Source: Haliclona indistincta
Taxonomy: Eukaryota > Porifera > Demospongiae > Haplosclerida > Chalinidae
Direction of reading: 5' to 3'
Length of the DNA stretch: 64,000 nucleotides
Assembly: GCA_964017065.1 (NCBI GenBank)
Contig: OZ024785.1
Location: forward strand, 6,708,167-6,772,166
The notes under the pieces are model-generated. The model saw only the letters and a list, made by a program, of their open reading frames with translations. It was not told the DNA's origin and ran no database searches. Of the stretch, positions 21,827-32,530 are shown one piece after another (position 1 is the first letter of the stretch; the number at the start of each line of letters is the position of its first letter). The translations under genes were made by a program, and so were the position numbers.

Positions 21827-23496
21827 CTAGTTAGCATTGATTAAATATCTGTAAAATTATGATAAAAACATCCAAAATTGTTTTTGCATACCTTTTTTCG
21901 TTTCTTTTAAGAATACATGTATAAATCAAAATTACGATCATGACAAATAGAAGAAGTACCAGAAGAAGTACTATCACTGAGGCAACAATGATAGCTGTTA
22001 TTGTAGTTTGTGGTAGTTGACCAGGCACTGGTTCTCCAGTTGGTGATGGTATGTCACAACTTAACTCTATAACAAAAGTAATGGTAAGCAAACGGTAACA
22101 ATGAGTACTGTTACGGTTTACTTTGACAAATCTGGGCAATAGCATCTAAAGGAATAATAAGACAAATCTTTTAGTATACATAGCTTACTGCATAGCTAAC
22201 AAACCTGCAGAATTAGATTTTGTTGTAGTAACTCCTGCTTCGTTAGTGATTGTGACAATAGCATTGATGGTCTCGTTTGATGGAGCAGAGCAAATCATTG
22301 ATCTAGTGTTGTTACTGGATTGATATGTTGATGATGTAGTAGGGATGCCACCAACTAAAATCGTGAGGGACACAGTTAGTTATACACAAGCAAACGTAAA
22401 TCAACCAAGTGGTATTCTAAACCCTAAACCCTAAACCTTGTTGATGACAAAATAGAAAGTCGTCAACTATTACATTTTTGGATAGCTCTCGACCTGCTCT
22501 TTCCAATGATAGTACATGTTATAGTCGACATAGTGATAGGAGGAGTGCATACACCTTCATTCGTTGTCTAGAAAGTGGAGAAGTGTAACAACTTGCATGC
22601 TTGTGCAGAATATCTCACCCATGAGATGTTGTAGGTGGTGTTGGTATCACATGAGCCGTAGAGAACTTTTATAGTGATTCCAAGGGCAGTGCCTATGCAT
22701 GTCATCACAATATCTAATAATTATAACTTGCTGTTTCTTACTGCTATCAATGGTCATTACTTGACTGGTTGTGTTATCTCCAAGATGATCAATGCAGTAC
22801 ACAGTAGCATTGACTGGTTGTGCTCCCATTGGTACATTAATACTTAATGTATCACTGAAGAATGACTCGTTGGTAGACAGCTGTACTGAGTACTGTTGAC
22901 AGCATTCAGGAGCAACAACAGGTGGATTCCAGGACAACTGCACACTGCCATGAGAGAACCTGCATGCTGAGTATGCCCATGAGGGACTGGAAGGACCTAC
23001 ATTTGAGGACGGATAATAAGTAAGCTTGTTTCTCAGTAAGCTTACTATTGGCAGATATATCGATCCTTTCTGAGTCTTCTCCATCGGAGCATGTAAAATT
23101 AGTCTCCTCCATGATGATATCCGAAGCTGTTGAGGTGTAGACGAAAGTATTGCCTACAGGGTCTTTGCTGTCAAGAACCATTGTCATGGATCCCAGTGTA
23201 CCAGTATCATTAACAGAGGCGGTGTTAAAAAAAGTAAAGCTGCTATTAGTGGCATTCCGCCATAACAAAAAACCATCGCTTGTTGTAGTTGTACATAGTG
23301 TTGCTGCAACTGTTCCTTTGCACACGGCTGCTAAACCTTTCCGATTTTCAAGATGAATAACTTTGTAGCAAGAAATAATAATGCATTAGTCTGTCTAGGT
23401 GAGTAATACTATAGACTATTTAGTACGCTTACCCGTTGCATAGGTTGTAGCCACCAAGGCAAACGCAACAAGAATTGCTTTATCAGTTGCGTTCAT
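21827..23496 (-). pseudogene. Type A Ig/FN3 receptor, copy 3, exon 5 interrupted
   Basis: Exons align with copies 1 and 2: 23433-23496 (signal peptide; an in-frame ATG also lies at 23505), 23046-23360 (Ig-like: VCKG, LLWRN, NFTCSDG), 22742-22996 (FN3-1), 22619-22692, 22205-22567 (FN3-2 second half), 22122-22145 (microexon DAIAQICQ), 21892-22066 (TM), 21827-21848 (end, KRYLINAN and stop). Exon 5 contains 173 extra bases (22342-22514), not a multiple of three, with in-frame stops on reading from the 5' side. All other junctions and frames are intact, so the lesion is recent. Unless the insert is removed by splicing, the product ends before the TM and would be secreted. No B partner remains upstream. 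Confidence 0.65.
22342..22514. mobile_element. 173-bp insertion with telomere-like repeat in A3 exon
   Basis: Comparison with 6262-6275 and 14060-14075 shows that GATGTAGTACATG is split after GTAGTA; the sequence resumes after a second TAGTA, so TAGTA may be a 5-bp target duplication. The insert contains about three CTAAACC units (around 22418-22437). The origin is unknown: it could be a short MITE or filler DNA captured during break repair. Confidence 0.55.
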
Positions 23497-23877
23497 TGCC
23501 GACATACAAGGGTGGGGCTGACCAACAAAGGTCAGTGCGTTGGATTCAGCTAGCTTTGTACGAACAAAATTCATGACAGTGATTTTATTTATTGAAGGCT
23601 CACGCCCTAGACTAGGCGTGGCTCATGAATTTGTTGTGATGACGTGTGAACTCATGACCGACAACGTACTTATTCGTCATACAAAACTATAAACAGAAGT
23701 AAAAAAGAGAATGATAGCTTGACAGATATGCAATACATCTCAAACTTTCGATTTGTCAGTAGTGTTTGGGAATGGCATTAGTCATAATTGGGGCGAGCCT
23801 GACTCGGCGAGCCCCACATTGATTGGCACAATGGCGTAAAAATTTGCTAGTGGAAAATGTGGCGGCTACATACATGT
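23497..23877. promoter_or_regulatory. Upstream region of A3, truncated divergent region
   Basis: The first 290 bp match the A-proximal part of the other divergent regions (CTAGACTAGGCGTGGCTCATGA, GATGACGTG, ATCTCAAA...CGATTTGTCAGTAGTGTTTGG). Homology is lost after about 23785, just before foldback copy 3, where the other units continue to a B gene. Confidence 0.45.
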
Positions 23878-25353
23878 AAAGAAAATTAAAATGATTTCTA
23901 TCGAAATCAAAAGGATGTAGGGTTGTGAAATCTACCACTGGTCAACAATGTAAACTAACAAGGAACAAGCATGGAATGGTAACACGATCAGTGACTTGCT
24001 AACAGACCATAGATCCCTACATCAGTGGCTGTACATAAGATCAATATTTTGTCACAAGCTGAATGCACGTTAGGTGTCAGTCAACAGCAACTAGCTGAAC
24101 TAGCTATAACCAACCACAGCAGCCACTGATGTAGGGATCTATGGTCTGTTAGCAAGTCACTGATCGTGTTACCATTCCATGCTTGTTCCTTGTTAGTTTA
24201 CATTGTGGACCAGTGGTAGATTTCACAACCCTACATCCTTTTGATTTCGATAGAAATTTTTTAATTTTCTTGTCAATATTTGGCTGTACATAAGATCAAT
24301 ATTTTGTCACAGTCAAGTTGAATTCGATTCAATGCTCTTTGGTGTCAGTCAACGGCAACTAGCTGAATTTGCTATAGACAGCCACTGATGTAGGGATCTA
24401 TGGTCTGTTAGCAAGTCAATCGTGTTACCATTCCATGCTTGTTCCTTGTTAGTTTACATTGTGAACCAGTGGGAGATTTCACCTTTTGATTTCGATAGAA
24501 ATCTTTTTAATTTCTTGTTTGTGTCCTTTTTACTTTTTAGTGAAGTGCAGTTTAAATATCATGCACGTACTGAGCCATCTTTGTTTCCACCATTGATTAG
24601 TTTTCCTGTTGCTGACGGCTTTTCTTTATTATTAACAATTTAAAACTTGTAGCTAAAAATAATTATTGTGCTGTACATATCAGCTCGCCTACGCATACAT
24701 GCATGCATTAAGTGCATACGAGCCCCGCCCACACTAGTTTGTAGATCTGTACGGAGGTTATAATCTGGCAAGCGCAGAATGGTGATCCTATACGATCAGA
24801 CGATCTTACCGTTCTTTGAAGACTTCTTTGAAGACTGTTCTCCGTGATCCGTACGGCGCGGAGATACTCAAGGTAGTGCTTGGTCACGTGCGCTAACCAC
24901 TGCTTGGTCACGTGCGTATTGGCGTCTAATACTTAGCTGACAATGGATCACGATCGAGAACTCGCGGAATGTATATCGCCGTTTCGCTAAAAACAAAGTT
25001 TAAAAGGCACCTGCCAGGAGAATTTCACGACTGTTCGTGGGTGTTTTGGTCTCGGCACTGCTCGCGTAAAGGCGCTAGGCGCGCTAAAGAAGAAAGAAAG
25101 AAAGAAGAAAACGAAGATGACGAAACTTGATTTTCACCGTTTCCTGGTTCGTCACTTTAATAACAGTGTAGAGCACTCTCCTTGCTACTGTAAGATGAGG
25201 CAACGCCAGATAGCAGATCTAAGTGTCCTTGAACGTATAAATTCACGGGCCACCTGGCGAAATATCAGCATTTGAACGCTAATACTTTGTATGTAGCCGC
25301 CATCTTGTTTTCCGTTCAACCCTACATTGGGAGGCACTACCGTGCCTCCCTAA
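23878..25353. mobile_element. Foldback element, copy 3 with duplicated arm
   Basis: Left arm 23878-24030, right arm about 24119-24272, then a second copy of loop plus right arm (about 24287-24517), then the shared body ending in GCCGCCATCTTG, CAACCCTACA and the GGGAGGCACTACCGTGCCTCCC hairpin (about 25331-25352). The extra right arm is a local duplication that includes the loop text GGCTGTACATAAGATCAATA. It occupies the place where a third B gene would be expected. Confidence 0.7.
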
Positions 25354-25824
25354 TAGTAGAGGCCCTGACTAAGATTTGTATGCGTTTAATTTAGGAGAGG
25401 ATAACTCAAGTGTTTTAGGATAATTTGACCCCAAGGAATAAAATGTGATATGTGCCAAGTTGTCTATCAGCTGCAAAATACCCGAAAATGACCACACCCT
25501 TTTAGTCAATAGTTGCTCTATCTTCCTAACCATTAATTTTTAGTAACATACTTCAGGCAACTGTTCTAAGGTAATAGCTAATGACCCTAAGAAATGTATT
25601 GGGATGTGTGCCAAAACCAATATTCACTGCAAAATAATTAATGGCTACACCTTTTTCAGACTTAAAAGTGCATTTCATCTCTATTCTAAAGAATTAAAAT
25701 ATTTTAGGATTCTGATGGTTTGAAACAGTACAAGTACAGGGTATTACCAACAAAAAGACACGATTTATTAACTTGAGGAGTCACTTAGGCAGTATTTAGC
25801 ATTACAAGAATATGTTCACAAAAA
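25354..25824. other. No gene recognised
   Basis: AT-rich sequence with no supported exon, hairpin or repeat beyond short runs. Confidence 0.3.
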
Positions 25825-26836
25825 GATAAGGATTTTGCAAGATTCATTTACATTTGCAGTATTTGCAACATTTGATTCCAGCTACCATGCAGCGACATCC
25901 ATTCTTGTGGGCACATTAGCCACATGTACAAGGATCAGGAAGGCCTTTAGGCTTGGAGATGGAACAATTAAATTTTCTTTCTTAACAAAACTGAAACCAT
26001 ACGACTCAGCGTTCATTTCTAAACTGGCATCTTTAAGTGGGGCTAGTATCCATAGCTGTTGATGATAATATGCCCTTTTTATAATGCATTCATGCATTGG
26101 CTGATGTGCAGGGAGTATTTTCAAAGTCCATTTTGAGGGAATTGCTATTAAAAGCAGCAAGACGCAAGTGATCAATTGTTTCCAAGTCTGTTGTTGGCTT
26201 GAGACACCTTACTAGAAAATTTTATGCCATCTGTATCATACTCTCTGTTAACTCTGAGTTGTTAAAGTTCTGTATCAATGTTAAATTGTTGTGGATAGCT
26301 TTCATTGCTGCACGCTTCGTAGAAATCTTGCTAGTTGTATCACATCCAGTCAGAGCCGGCATGGAGTGCTGGGGGATAACCTGATTAGAATATCCTGTAT
26401 ATGATACATCATATCCTATCATCTGCTTCCTCATATGTCACATGATATCTGCACAGCACTGGGGGACAAGCTTGCAAGGTGTCTCCCTGCACAGGCAATT
26501 TTCTCAAAGTCCATTCCCTCAAAATGGACTTTGAGAAAATTTCCAGAACATCAGCCAATGCATGAACGCATATTCAAAGTGCACATTATCATCAACAGCT
26601 AGACCTATATGGACACAAGCCCCACTTAAATCAAGATGCCAGTTTAGAAATGAACGCTGAGTCGTATGGTTTCAGTTTTGTGAAGAAAGAAAATATTAAT
26701 TTTTCCATCTCCAAGCCTAAAGACCTTCCTGATCCATGTGGCTAATGTGCCCACAAGAATGGATATGTCGCTGCAGGGTAGCTGGAATCAAGTGTTGCAA
26801 ATACTGCAAATGTAAATGAATCTTGCAAAATCCCTA
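25825..26836 (-). pseudogene. Palindromic fragment of a GCDTTS/Cys-rich protein family
   Basis: Arms of about 270 bp (25825-26120 and, inverted, 26560-26836) flank a 440-bp centre. The minus-strand centre (26434-26222) encodes SMPALTGCDTTSKISTKRAA, then after frame breaks LKPTTDLETIDHLRLAAF and IKRAYYHQQLW. The arms encode in another frame CAHKNGCRC and KCCKYCKCK, a Cys-rich end. From memory of the family, HALTGCDTTSK followed by RAYYQ..LW and a C-terminal CXC-like cluster is a recurrent TE-like or orphan protein in cnidarians and sponges. Several stops and frameshifts show that it is dead. The inverted second arm duplicates only the 3' end of the coding region. Confidence 0.5.
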
Positions 26837-29725
26837 TCACTGGAATAACTTCACTTGATTTTAGTGATGATTGTTGTATCCGATATAGATAATAGTATAA
26901 TACAGTACAAAACTGGTTGCCTTAATAATGCACAAAGACCAGCACAAGGCTAGATTATTGTTCGACCATACTGCATTATCTATGGTTCAACACGGCATCA
27001 TGGTGCAGAACCGTGCAGACGAACCGATTTTCTTGTAAAACACGTACGATTATATAGTATGAATTGTGTTACAAATACAGAACAGAAATTGATTTTGTCT
27101 TCTACTGTATTACATCATAATGTGGTTCTAACATGTCCCACTCGATAGATCTATAGAGGCCTGAGTAACTAGTTTGTACTCTCGCTCATTTTCGAATGTT
27201 ACTCTACTCTCAAAATCATGCAGTTCCTACTCTTTTTCTCTCTATACATCACTGGAGATCTGTATTCCAGCACACTAACAGATTTGTGGCCAGCAGAGAC
27301 TGCCTACAATGTAACAGCCGTCATTATTGTGGTAAAGGTGCATTGATTATAAATTCTCATTGATCTTTATAGCGACTATAAGCAGTTGTTTCAAGGACTG
27401 GCTAAAAATTGGAGCTATATATGAAAGGTTCTATGAATTGCATCACATTTTATATGCGAGCATCAACTGCTAGATTTGCTAGTAATCAAAGGGGTCGGTT
27501 TGTGCCCCACTGCTGTCTTATGTTTGTTGCTGATCTGAATGTACTCACAGGAGAGATGTTGCTGAAGTCAGTGAAGGGATGATAGAGAAGCTGTGGTATT
27601 ATATGCAGTAGAGTGCCAGAGACCACACATATCTCAACTAACAACGTACAGTTGACCTTGTGTAGGTCTCTTCTGAGTATGCATGGTCAATTACACTTGA
27701 CAATTTCCTCTATTCATAGGGTGGTGGGCGTTATCAGGAAGGACTGCCACAGGTTGCGATAGAGGGTTGCATAAATGCTGCTGTGAATAAAGAATAAGGC
27801 GAGCTCTATCTGGAGTACACTATATGGCTAGTGGCTTGCTGTTGCTTACTTTCCTCGCTGCTTCCTACGTACCTCTCCAAGTGCCTTGACTACTCTCACA
27901 GTACAGTGCTCAGTGTTCCATGAACACTGCTGGTAAGGTCACTGGCTGCGTCCTTTATTAGTTGCTTCTTAAAATTTGGGTCTCTCTTTCTCTCCGAGTC
28001 GCACCACAACCATACCATAGATTATTGTCATGCTTCCCAGCCTCATGTCTTTTGTCTTACTGTAGTCATGCTGCCCAGAGTGAATTGGGGTGGGGCCGTG
28101 CATGGGCAGGAAAATGTTCTATCCACAAATAATGTTCTGAGCATTCTATGTTTTATTAGCATGTCATTGTTGATTATATTATTTTTCTCTTCTGCGTACA
28201 ATTTTATGTTCATTGTTCACTTGCGCGTCCTATTACCGTTTTCTATACCCATGAATCACCCCTCAAGATACGCTCAGTAAGGTCTGGACCCCATAAGACG
28301 AAGTCTTGCTTTTATTGCTTCTTCCCGTGTTATTTTCATCTGCCTATTCATTCCTTTCTGCTCCCCTCACTGATAGGCCGAGCAACCATTCAAGCAGATC
28401 ACAGAGTAGTTTAATGCAGTGTTGAGTTACTTCATCTTCCTCACTATACTGTCTGTGTGCTACGGCAACTTATCGGCTACCTAATAACTATGAAATGAAC
28501 CGCTTTAAGGTGACAGCAACATGTCGCTAGATATAGTTGATAATCACATAACCATTCTTTCTCCCTCAGGACACTCTAACATGCATCTAGGAAGCACATA
28601 CTACTGGACTATCTTGCTTCGTCTTCAACTGCCGCTACTTGTGCTAAACTGTACCGGAGCAGAATATTCTGTTTAGCTCAACTAGGCCGACAGCGAGAAG
28701 CCGAATCAGGTGAGAAAGAAATGGACTGTTTTAATTTCAAGTTTCTCTTTCTCTGTAGAGTTCTATAACTAATCAAGAACCCTGCTTTGAGTGATGAGAA
28801 GAAAGGTATGGTTGCACGCAGATAGATGCTGGAGCAGAATTACTGTATTTTGTAGACACAAACACAGAAGTTGTGACGGTCAGAGAGAAGATGAAGCGTG
28901 TCTTGTCAACCGTACTCCATTGGAGTAAGTAATAAGAAGAGAGATGTAATGATGTGATGTTGCCGGTTATTGCGGTAGGAGTGCTGCTCAGATAGACGAA
29001 GAGGAGGAGGTCGTTAGCTCTTACACTAGTCAAGTACGTGTCTCGCTCAATCCGAACTGCTGAGAATGGACGCCATATTTTGGTGAGATGTGAATACTCT
29101 GTGTGGTGGCTCTCATTTTGTATACAGGCTCACAAAAAGATTGGATTCAGGAAACAGCTGGTTTGTGGGAAGGTGTATGTTGCAGTCCTGAACGCAAGCA
29201 ATTATCTCTACTCACATTGTAGCAACTGCCTCAAACGCTGTAGTCTATTGAGACCGTGAGACCAATATATCTCATTCTCCTAGAATTCTCACTCACTCAA
29301 TAGGTGCCCAATATTGCTGTGAAGAGTGCTGATTTGAAGCATGGACAAACTACCACTGGCTAGAGTGTCGTGTCTCCACCTGGAGAAAGTGAGTGCGATG
29401 GATTTTCACCATCTTCTCTCCAATGTCTTATTAGGTTAACTACCTAATGTGGGTTGGTCCTAGAATGCTGTAGTCAGCTCCGCGAGATGAGTTCTTGTCA
29501 ATTTTCTTGCAATTTTACTTGCCTCTAATGACGTACCGTGAAGAGCTGAGTTGAATCACACCTATGGTACAACTCATACAATTGTTATTTACTTCTTTTT
29601 GCACTCATTTTAAAGGACCTCAATTGGGCAAGCAGACCAGTCAGGTTTTTCTAAAAATAATTTACCGACTTCTTTTGCAGATGCAATGTTTGCTACGAGT
29701 AAGCTTCACCTCTGCATTCTCCTAA

Positions 29726-29795
<70 letters not shown>

Positions 29796-29875
29796 TCTCT
29801 CTCACTCACTGGATTTTCTCATACCCACTAAAGAGACTAAATTCAGGGGCTATGCACAGCTATGCTTGCCCATAG
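26837..29875. other. Region with no firm gene; possible 5' exons of the gene ending at 30557
   Basis: About 26935-27110 repeats 3110-3245. One candidate exon, 27271-27331 on plus, has a CCAG acceptor, 20 codons including SRDCLQCNSRHYC, and a GTAAAG donor. A CxxC pair there could belong to a zinc-binding domain of the gene whose last exons are at 29876-30557, but I could not chain it. A (TC)n tract of about 75 bp lies at 29732-29806. Nothing else is supported. Confidence 0.3.
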
Positions 29876-30557
29876 TGCAAAGGAGTTCTTCCTCGTCCAT
29901 CAAACAAAGATGACTTGAATTCAACGTGCATCGAATGTGGAGAGACTTCAAAACTTCATGACAAGTCAATGGTTTGCGTGTTTGATCCGTTACTAGTGTA
30001 GAACTAATGATTGTTTTGCAGAAAGAGAGAAGAGTAGATTTGCTGTTCATTGATATAAGACGCAAGCGTTTGTTCAACAAACCTTCATTTTCACTTTCTT
30101 GTTCTGTTTGCAGTTGATGGAGATGAGCGCAGAGAGACTGTACAGCGAAGGACTACACGAATATAACAAGAAATTGTTGTCCACACGAGATGCAATCGGA
30201 CAGTACTATGCTACCAACAGTGAGTTTTGCGAGCTTGTATATTTGCTGTTTTCTCAGAGATTATGCACAAGGTTGTGAAGTATTGTTTGATGAGCTATGA
30301 CACTGTCATCCATTTTCACAACTTGCGAACCATCGAGGCTGCGACGGAGTTATTCAAAATTGCTCAGATGCATGACATGTGCGTAAATAATTGTATTAAA
30401 AATTATACTGTCCTATTGCTGGCATTGCAGGAAATGCTACAGATACTCTTATTTCACCGCTACTCTTATTACTGAGCTCCAACTTGGGTCTAACCACGCC
30501 CAGGTGATCGAATTGCAGTTCATCATCGCCCTAGCTAAAGAGCGCATCCAACGCTGA
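29876..30557 (+). CDS. 3' exons of an unrecognised gene, helical C-terminus
   Basis: Exons 30114-30219, 30258-30378 and 30431-30557 join with matching phases (0-1, 1-2, 2-stop) into about 118 codons. They read AERLYSEGLHEYNKKLL, then a helix-rich stretch (VVKYCLMSYDTVIHF, LFKIAQMHDM), ending IALAKERIQR and stop. An AATAAA lies at 30648-30653, suitably placed for polyadenylation. A likely upstream exon is 29876-29971 (CATAG acceptor; contains CKGVLP and STCIECGETSK, so CxxC), with a further short exon from 30022. The gene's 5' end is not found. The fold looks like an alpha-solenoid or coiled bundle behind a Cys-pair zinc site; I do not recognise the family. Phase agreement across three introns makes chance unlikely. 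Confidence 0.5.
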
Positions 30558-30647
30558 AACAGCAGCCGCCAATCACATACATTATTAAGTCCCACAACCT
30601 CCCACAGTATAACCACTCTCTTGTGTATAAACCGAACAATTTATATT

Positions 30648-30653
30648 AATAAA
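30648..30653 (+). terminator. Polyadenylation signal AATAAA
   Basis: A canonical hexamer 91 bp after the stop codon at 30555-30557, followed by a T/GT-rich stretch (about 30664-30680). Confidence 0.5.
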
Positions 30654-31061
30654 TTCCTAACAAGTTGTTTTTGTGTTGTTGGTTCAAATAAAGACAGTAC
30701 TAATAGAAAAAATAATTATGTTTAAAAATAATTATGCTTCTGTTTCGAACAAAGCGTTGTCATTGTTCAGTCATTCCAGTAATCTCACCACTGGCATGTT
30801 TCTGGAGGAAAACGATAAAGAGTGAGAGAAACATCAGTTTGAACATGTTACCATATTGATCTAACTAACAGAACACTTGGCAATGAAAATGCTATGTTCA
30901 GCCTAAACGAAACAAAAAAAGACTAAATAACATTGAGTGTATGTGTGTGCAGTGGATACATTAATAATCCTGTTCTCGACTCTAGTCTGTAGTCCAAACC
31001 ATTTGAACTCACATTCTACTAGCTAGTTTACGTGTGAGTGTGTCCCAGTTGGTCTTAAATG

Positions 31062-31135
31062 GTCCTCTTCCTGTTTTTCGAGATCTCACTTTAGTAGGGT
31101 CCTCTTCCTGTTTTTCGAGATCTCACTTTAGTAGG
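31062..31135. repeat. 37-bp unit, two tandem copies
   Basis: Copies 31062-31098 and 31099-31135 are identical (begin GTCCTCTTCCTG, end TTTAGTAGG). Around it (30558-31500) I see no gene with confidence. A 64-codon minus frame at 31128-31322 has plausible composition but no recognised motif. Confidence 0.8.
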
Positions 31136-31509
31136 GTCCCATTCTGCTCTGCAATCCACACACGTCTCTCTCAATAGGATACACACAGTGTGTGCAGTGT
31201 TTTGTCTGCACTATAGCCACAAACACATAACTGGCGCATGCCCTAACGTCCACTACATCGTTAACTATATCAATATCTACCACTTCACGAATAGCTAGCT
31301 GCTCCTGTGACAACCAATGCACATAAAAAAAAGAAAATGAAGCATTACTATGCTTGTGATGCGCATATGCACATTTCTAGTAGTCCTTATCAAGGATAGT
31401 GGTGGTGGTGATATGGAACCCATCTCCCATGTAGCCTGGGTTCTGTATAAAGCATAGTACATACGTACATGCATTCACATTAATGGTGTCTGAGCAGAGT
31501 GAGTGAAAA

Positions 31510-32530
31510 CGTGTCTCTATAGTCTACTAGTCTTGCTAGTCTACTGGTCTTGCTACTCTACTCTGGTCGATGTACTTGACTGCATCTTGCAACTAGAAGG
31601 TCAATTAGTTGCAAACAGTGCAGTCTAGTCGATTAAACCTTCAGTAGCTTGTATGTAATTGACTGCGTTTTGCTACTAGAATCACTGTTTGTGTCAATTT
31701 GATGCAACCAGTCTAGTCTAGTCGATCAAACCTTCTTCAGTAGTATGTATTTGATTGCTGCACATTTTGATGCAACTATTATGTACTTTAGTCGATCAAA
31801 CCTGCAGTAGTATGTAATTGACTGGCTGTACAGTGCAAGATGCAGTCTACTGAAGAAGGTTTGATCGACTAGAGTAGACCAGTAGCGCTAAATTCACAAA
31901 CTGATCTGTACAGTGTTTCTAGTTGCAAGATGCATTCAAATACATCCTACTGAAGAAGGTTTGATCGACCAGAGTAGACCAGTAGCACTAAATTCACAAA
32001 ACTGATCTCTACAGTGATTCTAGTTGCAAGATGCATTCAAATACATGCTACTGAAGAAGGTTTGATCGACCAGAGTACACTAGTAGCGTTAAATTCACAA
32101 AACTGATCTGTACAGTGATTCTAGTTGCAAGATGCAGTCAATTACATACTACTGAAGAGGGTTTGATAGACTAGAGTACAGTGGTTGCATCAATCAGTTT
32201 GTGAATTTAGCGCTACTGGTCTACTCTGGTCGATCAAACCTTCTTCGAGTCAGTAGCATGATTTTTGACTGCATCTTGTCACTGTACAGATCAGTTTTGT
32301 GAATTTAGCGCTACTGGTCTACTCTGGTCGGTCAAACCTTCTTCAGTAGGATGTATTTGAATGCATCTTGCAACTAGAATCACTGTACAGATCAGTTTTG
32401 TGAATTTAGTGGTACTGGAGTACTCTGGTCAATCAAACCTTCTTCAGTAGGATGTATTTGAATGCATCTTGCAACTAGAATCACTATGGGTCAATTTGAT
32501 ACAACCAGTCTATTGTAGTTGATCTAACCA
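31510..32530. repeat. Palindromic satellite: direct units then inverted units
   Basis: A unit of about 105-110 bp (ACTGAAGAAGGTTTGATCGA, CAGTAGCGCTAAATTCACAA, CTGATCTGTACAGTGATTCT, AGTTGCAAGATGCA) occurs about three times forward (31848-32170) and about three times reverse complemented (32190-32490), with degraded halves from 31510. The symmetry centre is near 32180. Each half is a tandem array, so single strands could fold into one long cruciform. No coding content. Confidence 0.75.

Noticed and set aside
22185..22373. A3 frame extending into the inserted DNA as a native exon start
   Set aside because: The upstream part is insertion sequence absent from the other A genes.
22418..22437. Interstitial telomere proper
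   Set aside because: Only about three units and of the TTTAGGG rather than TTAGGG type; kept only as a feature of the small insertion.
25835..26062. 75-codon plus frame
   Set aside because: It is antisense to the GCDTTS-family remnant arm, whose minus strand carries recognisable Cys-rich and RAYYHQQLW text.
29686..29913. 75-codon frame rich in Ser and Leu
   Set aside because: It is a translation of the (TC)n microsatellite at 29732-29806.
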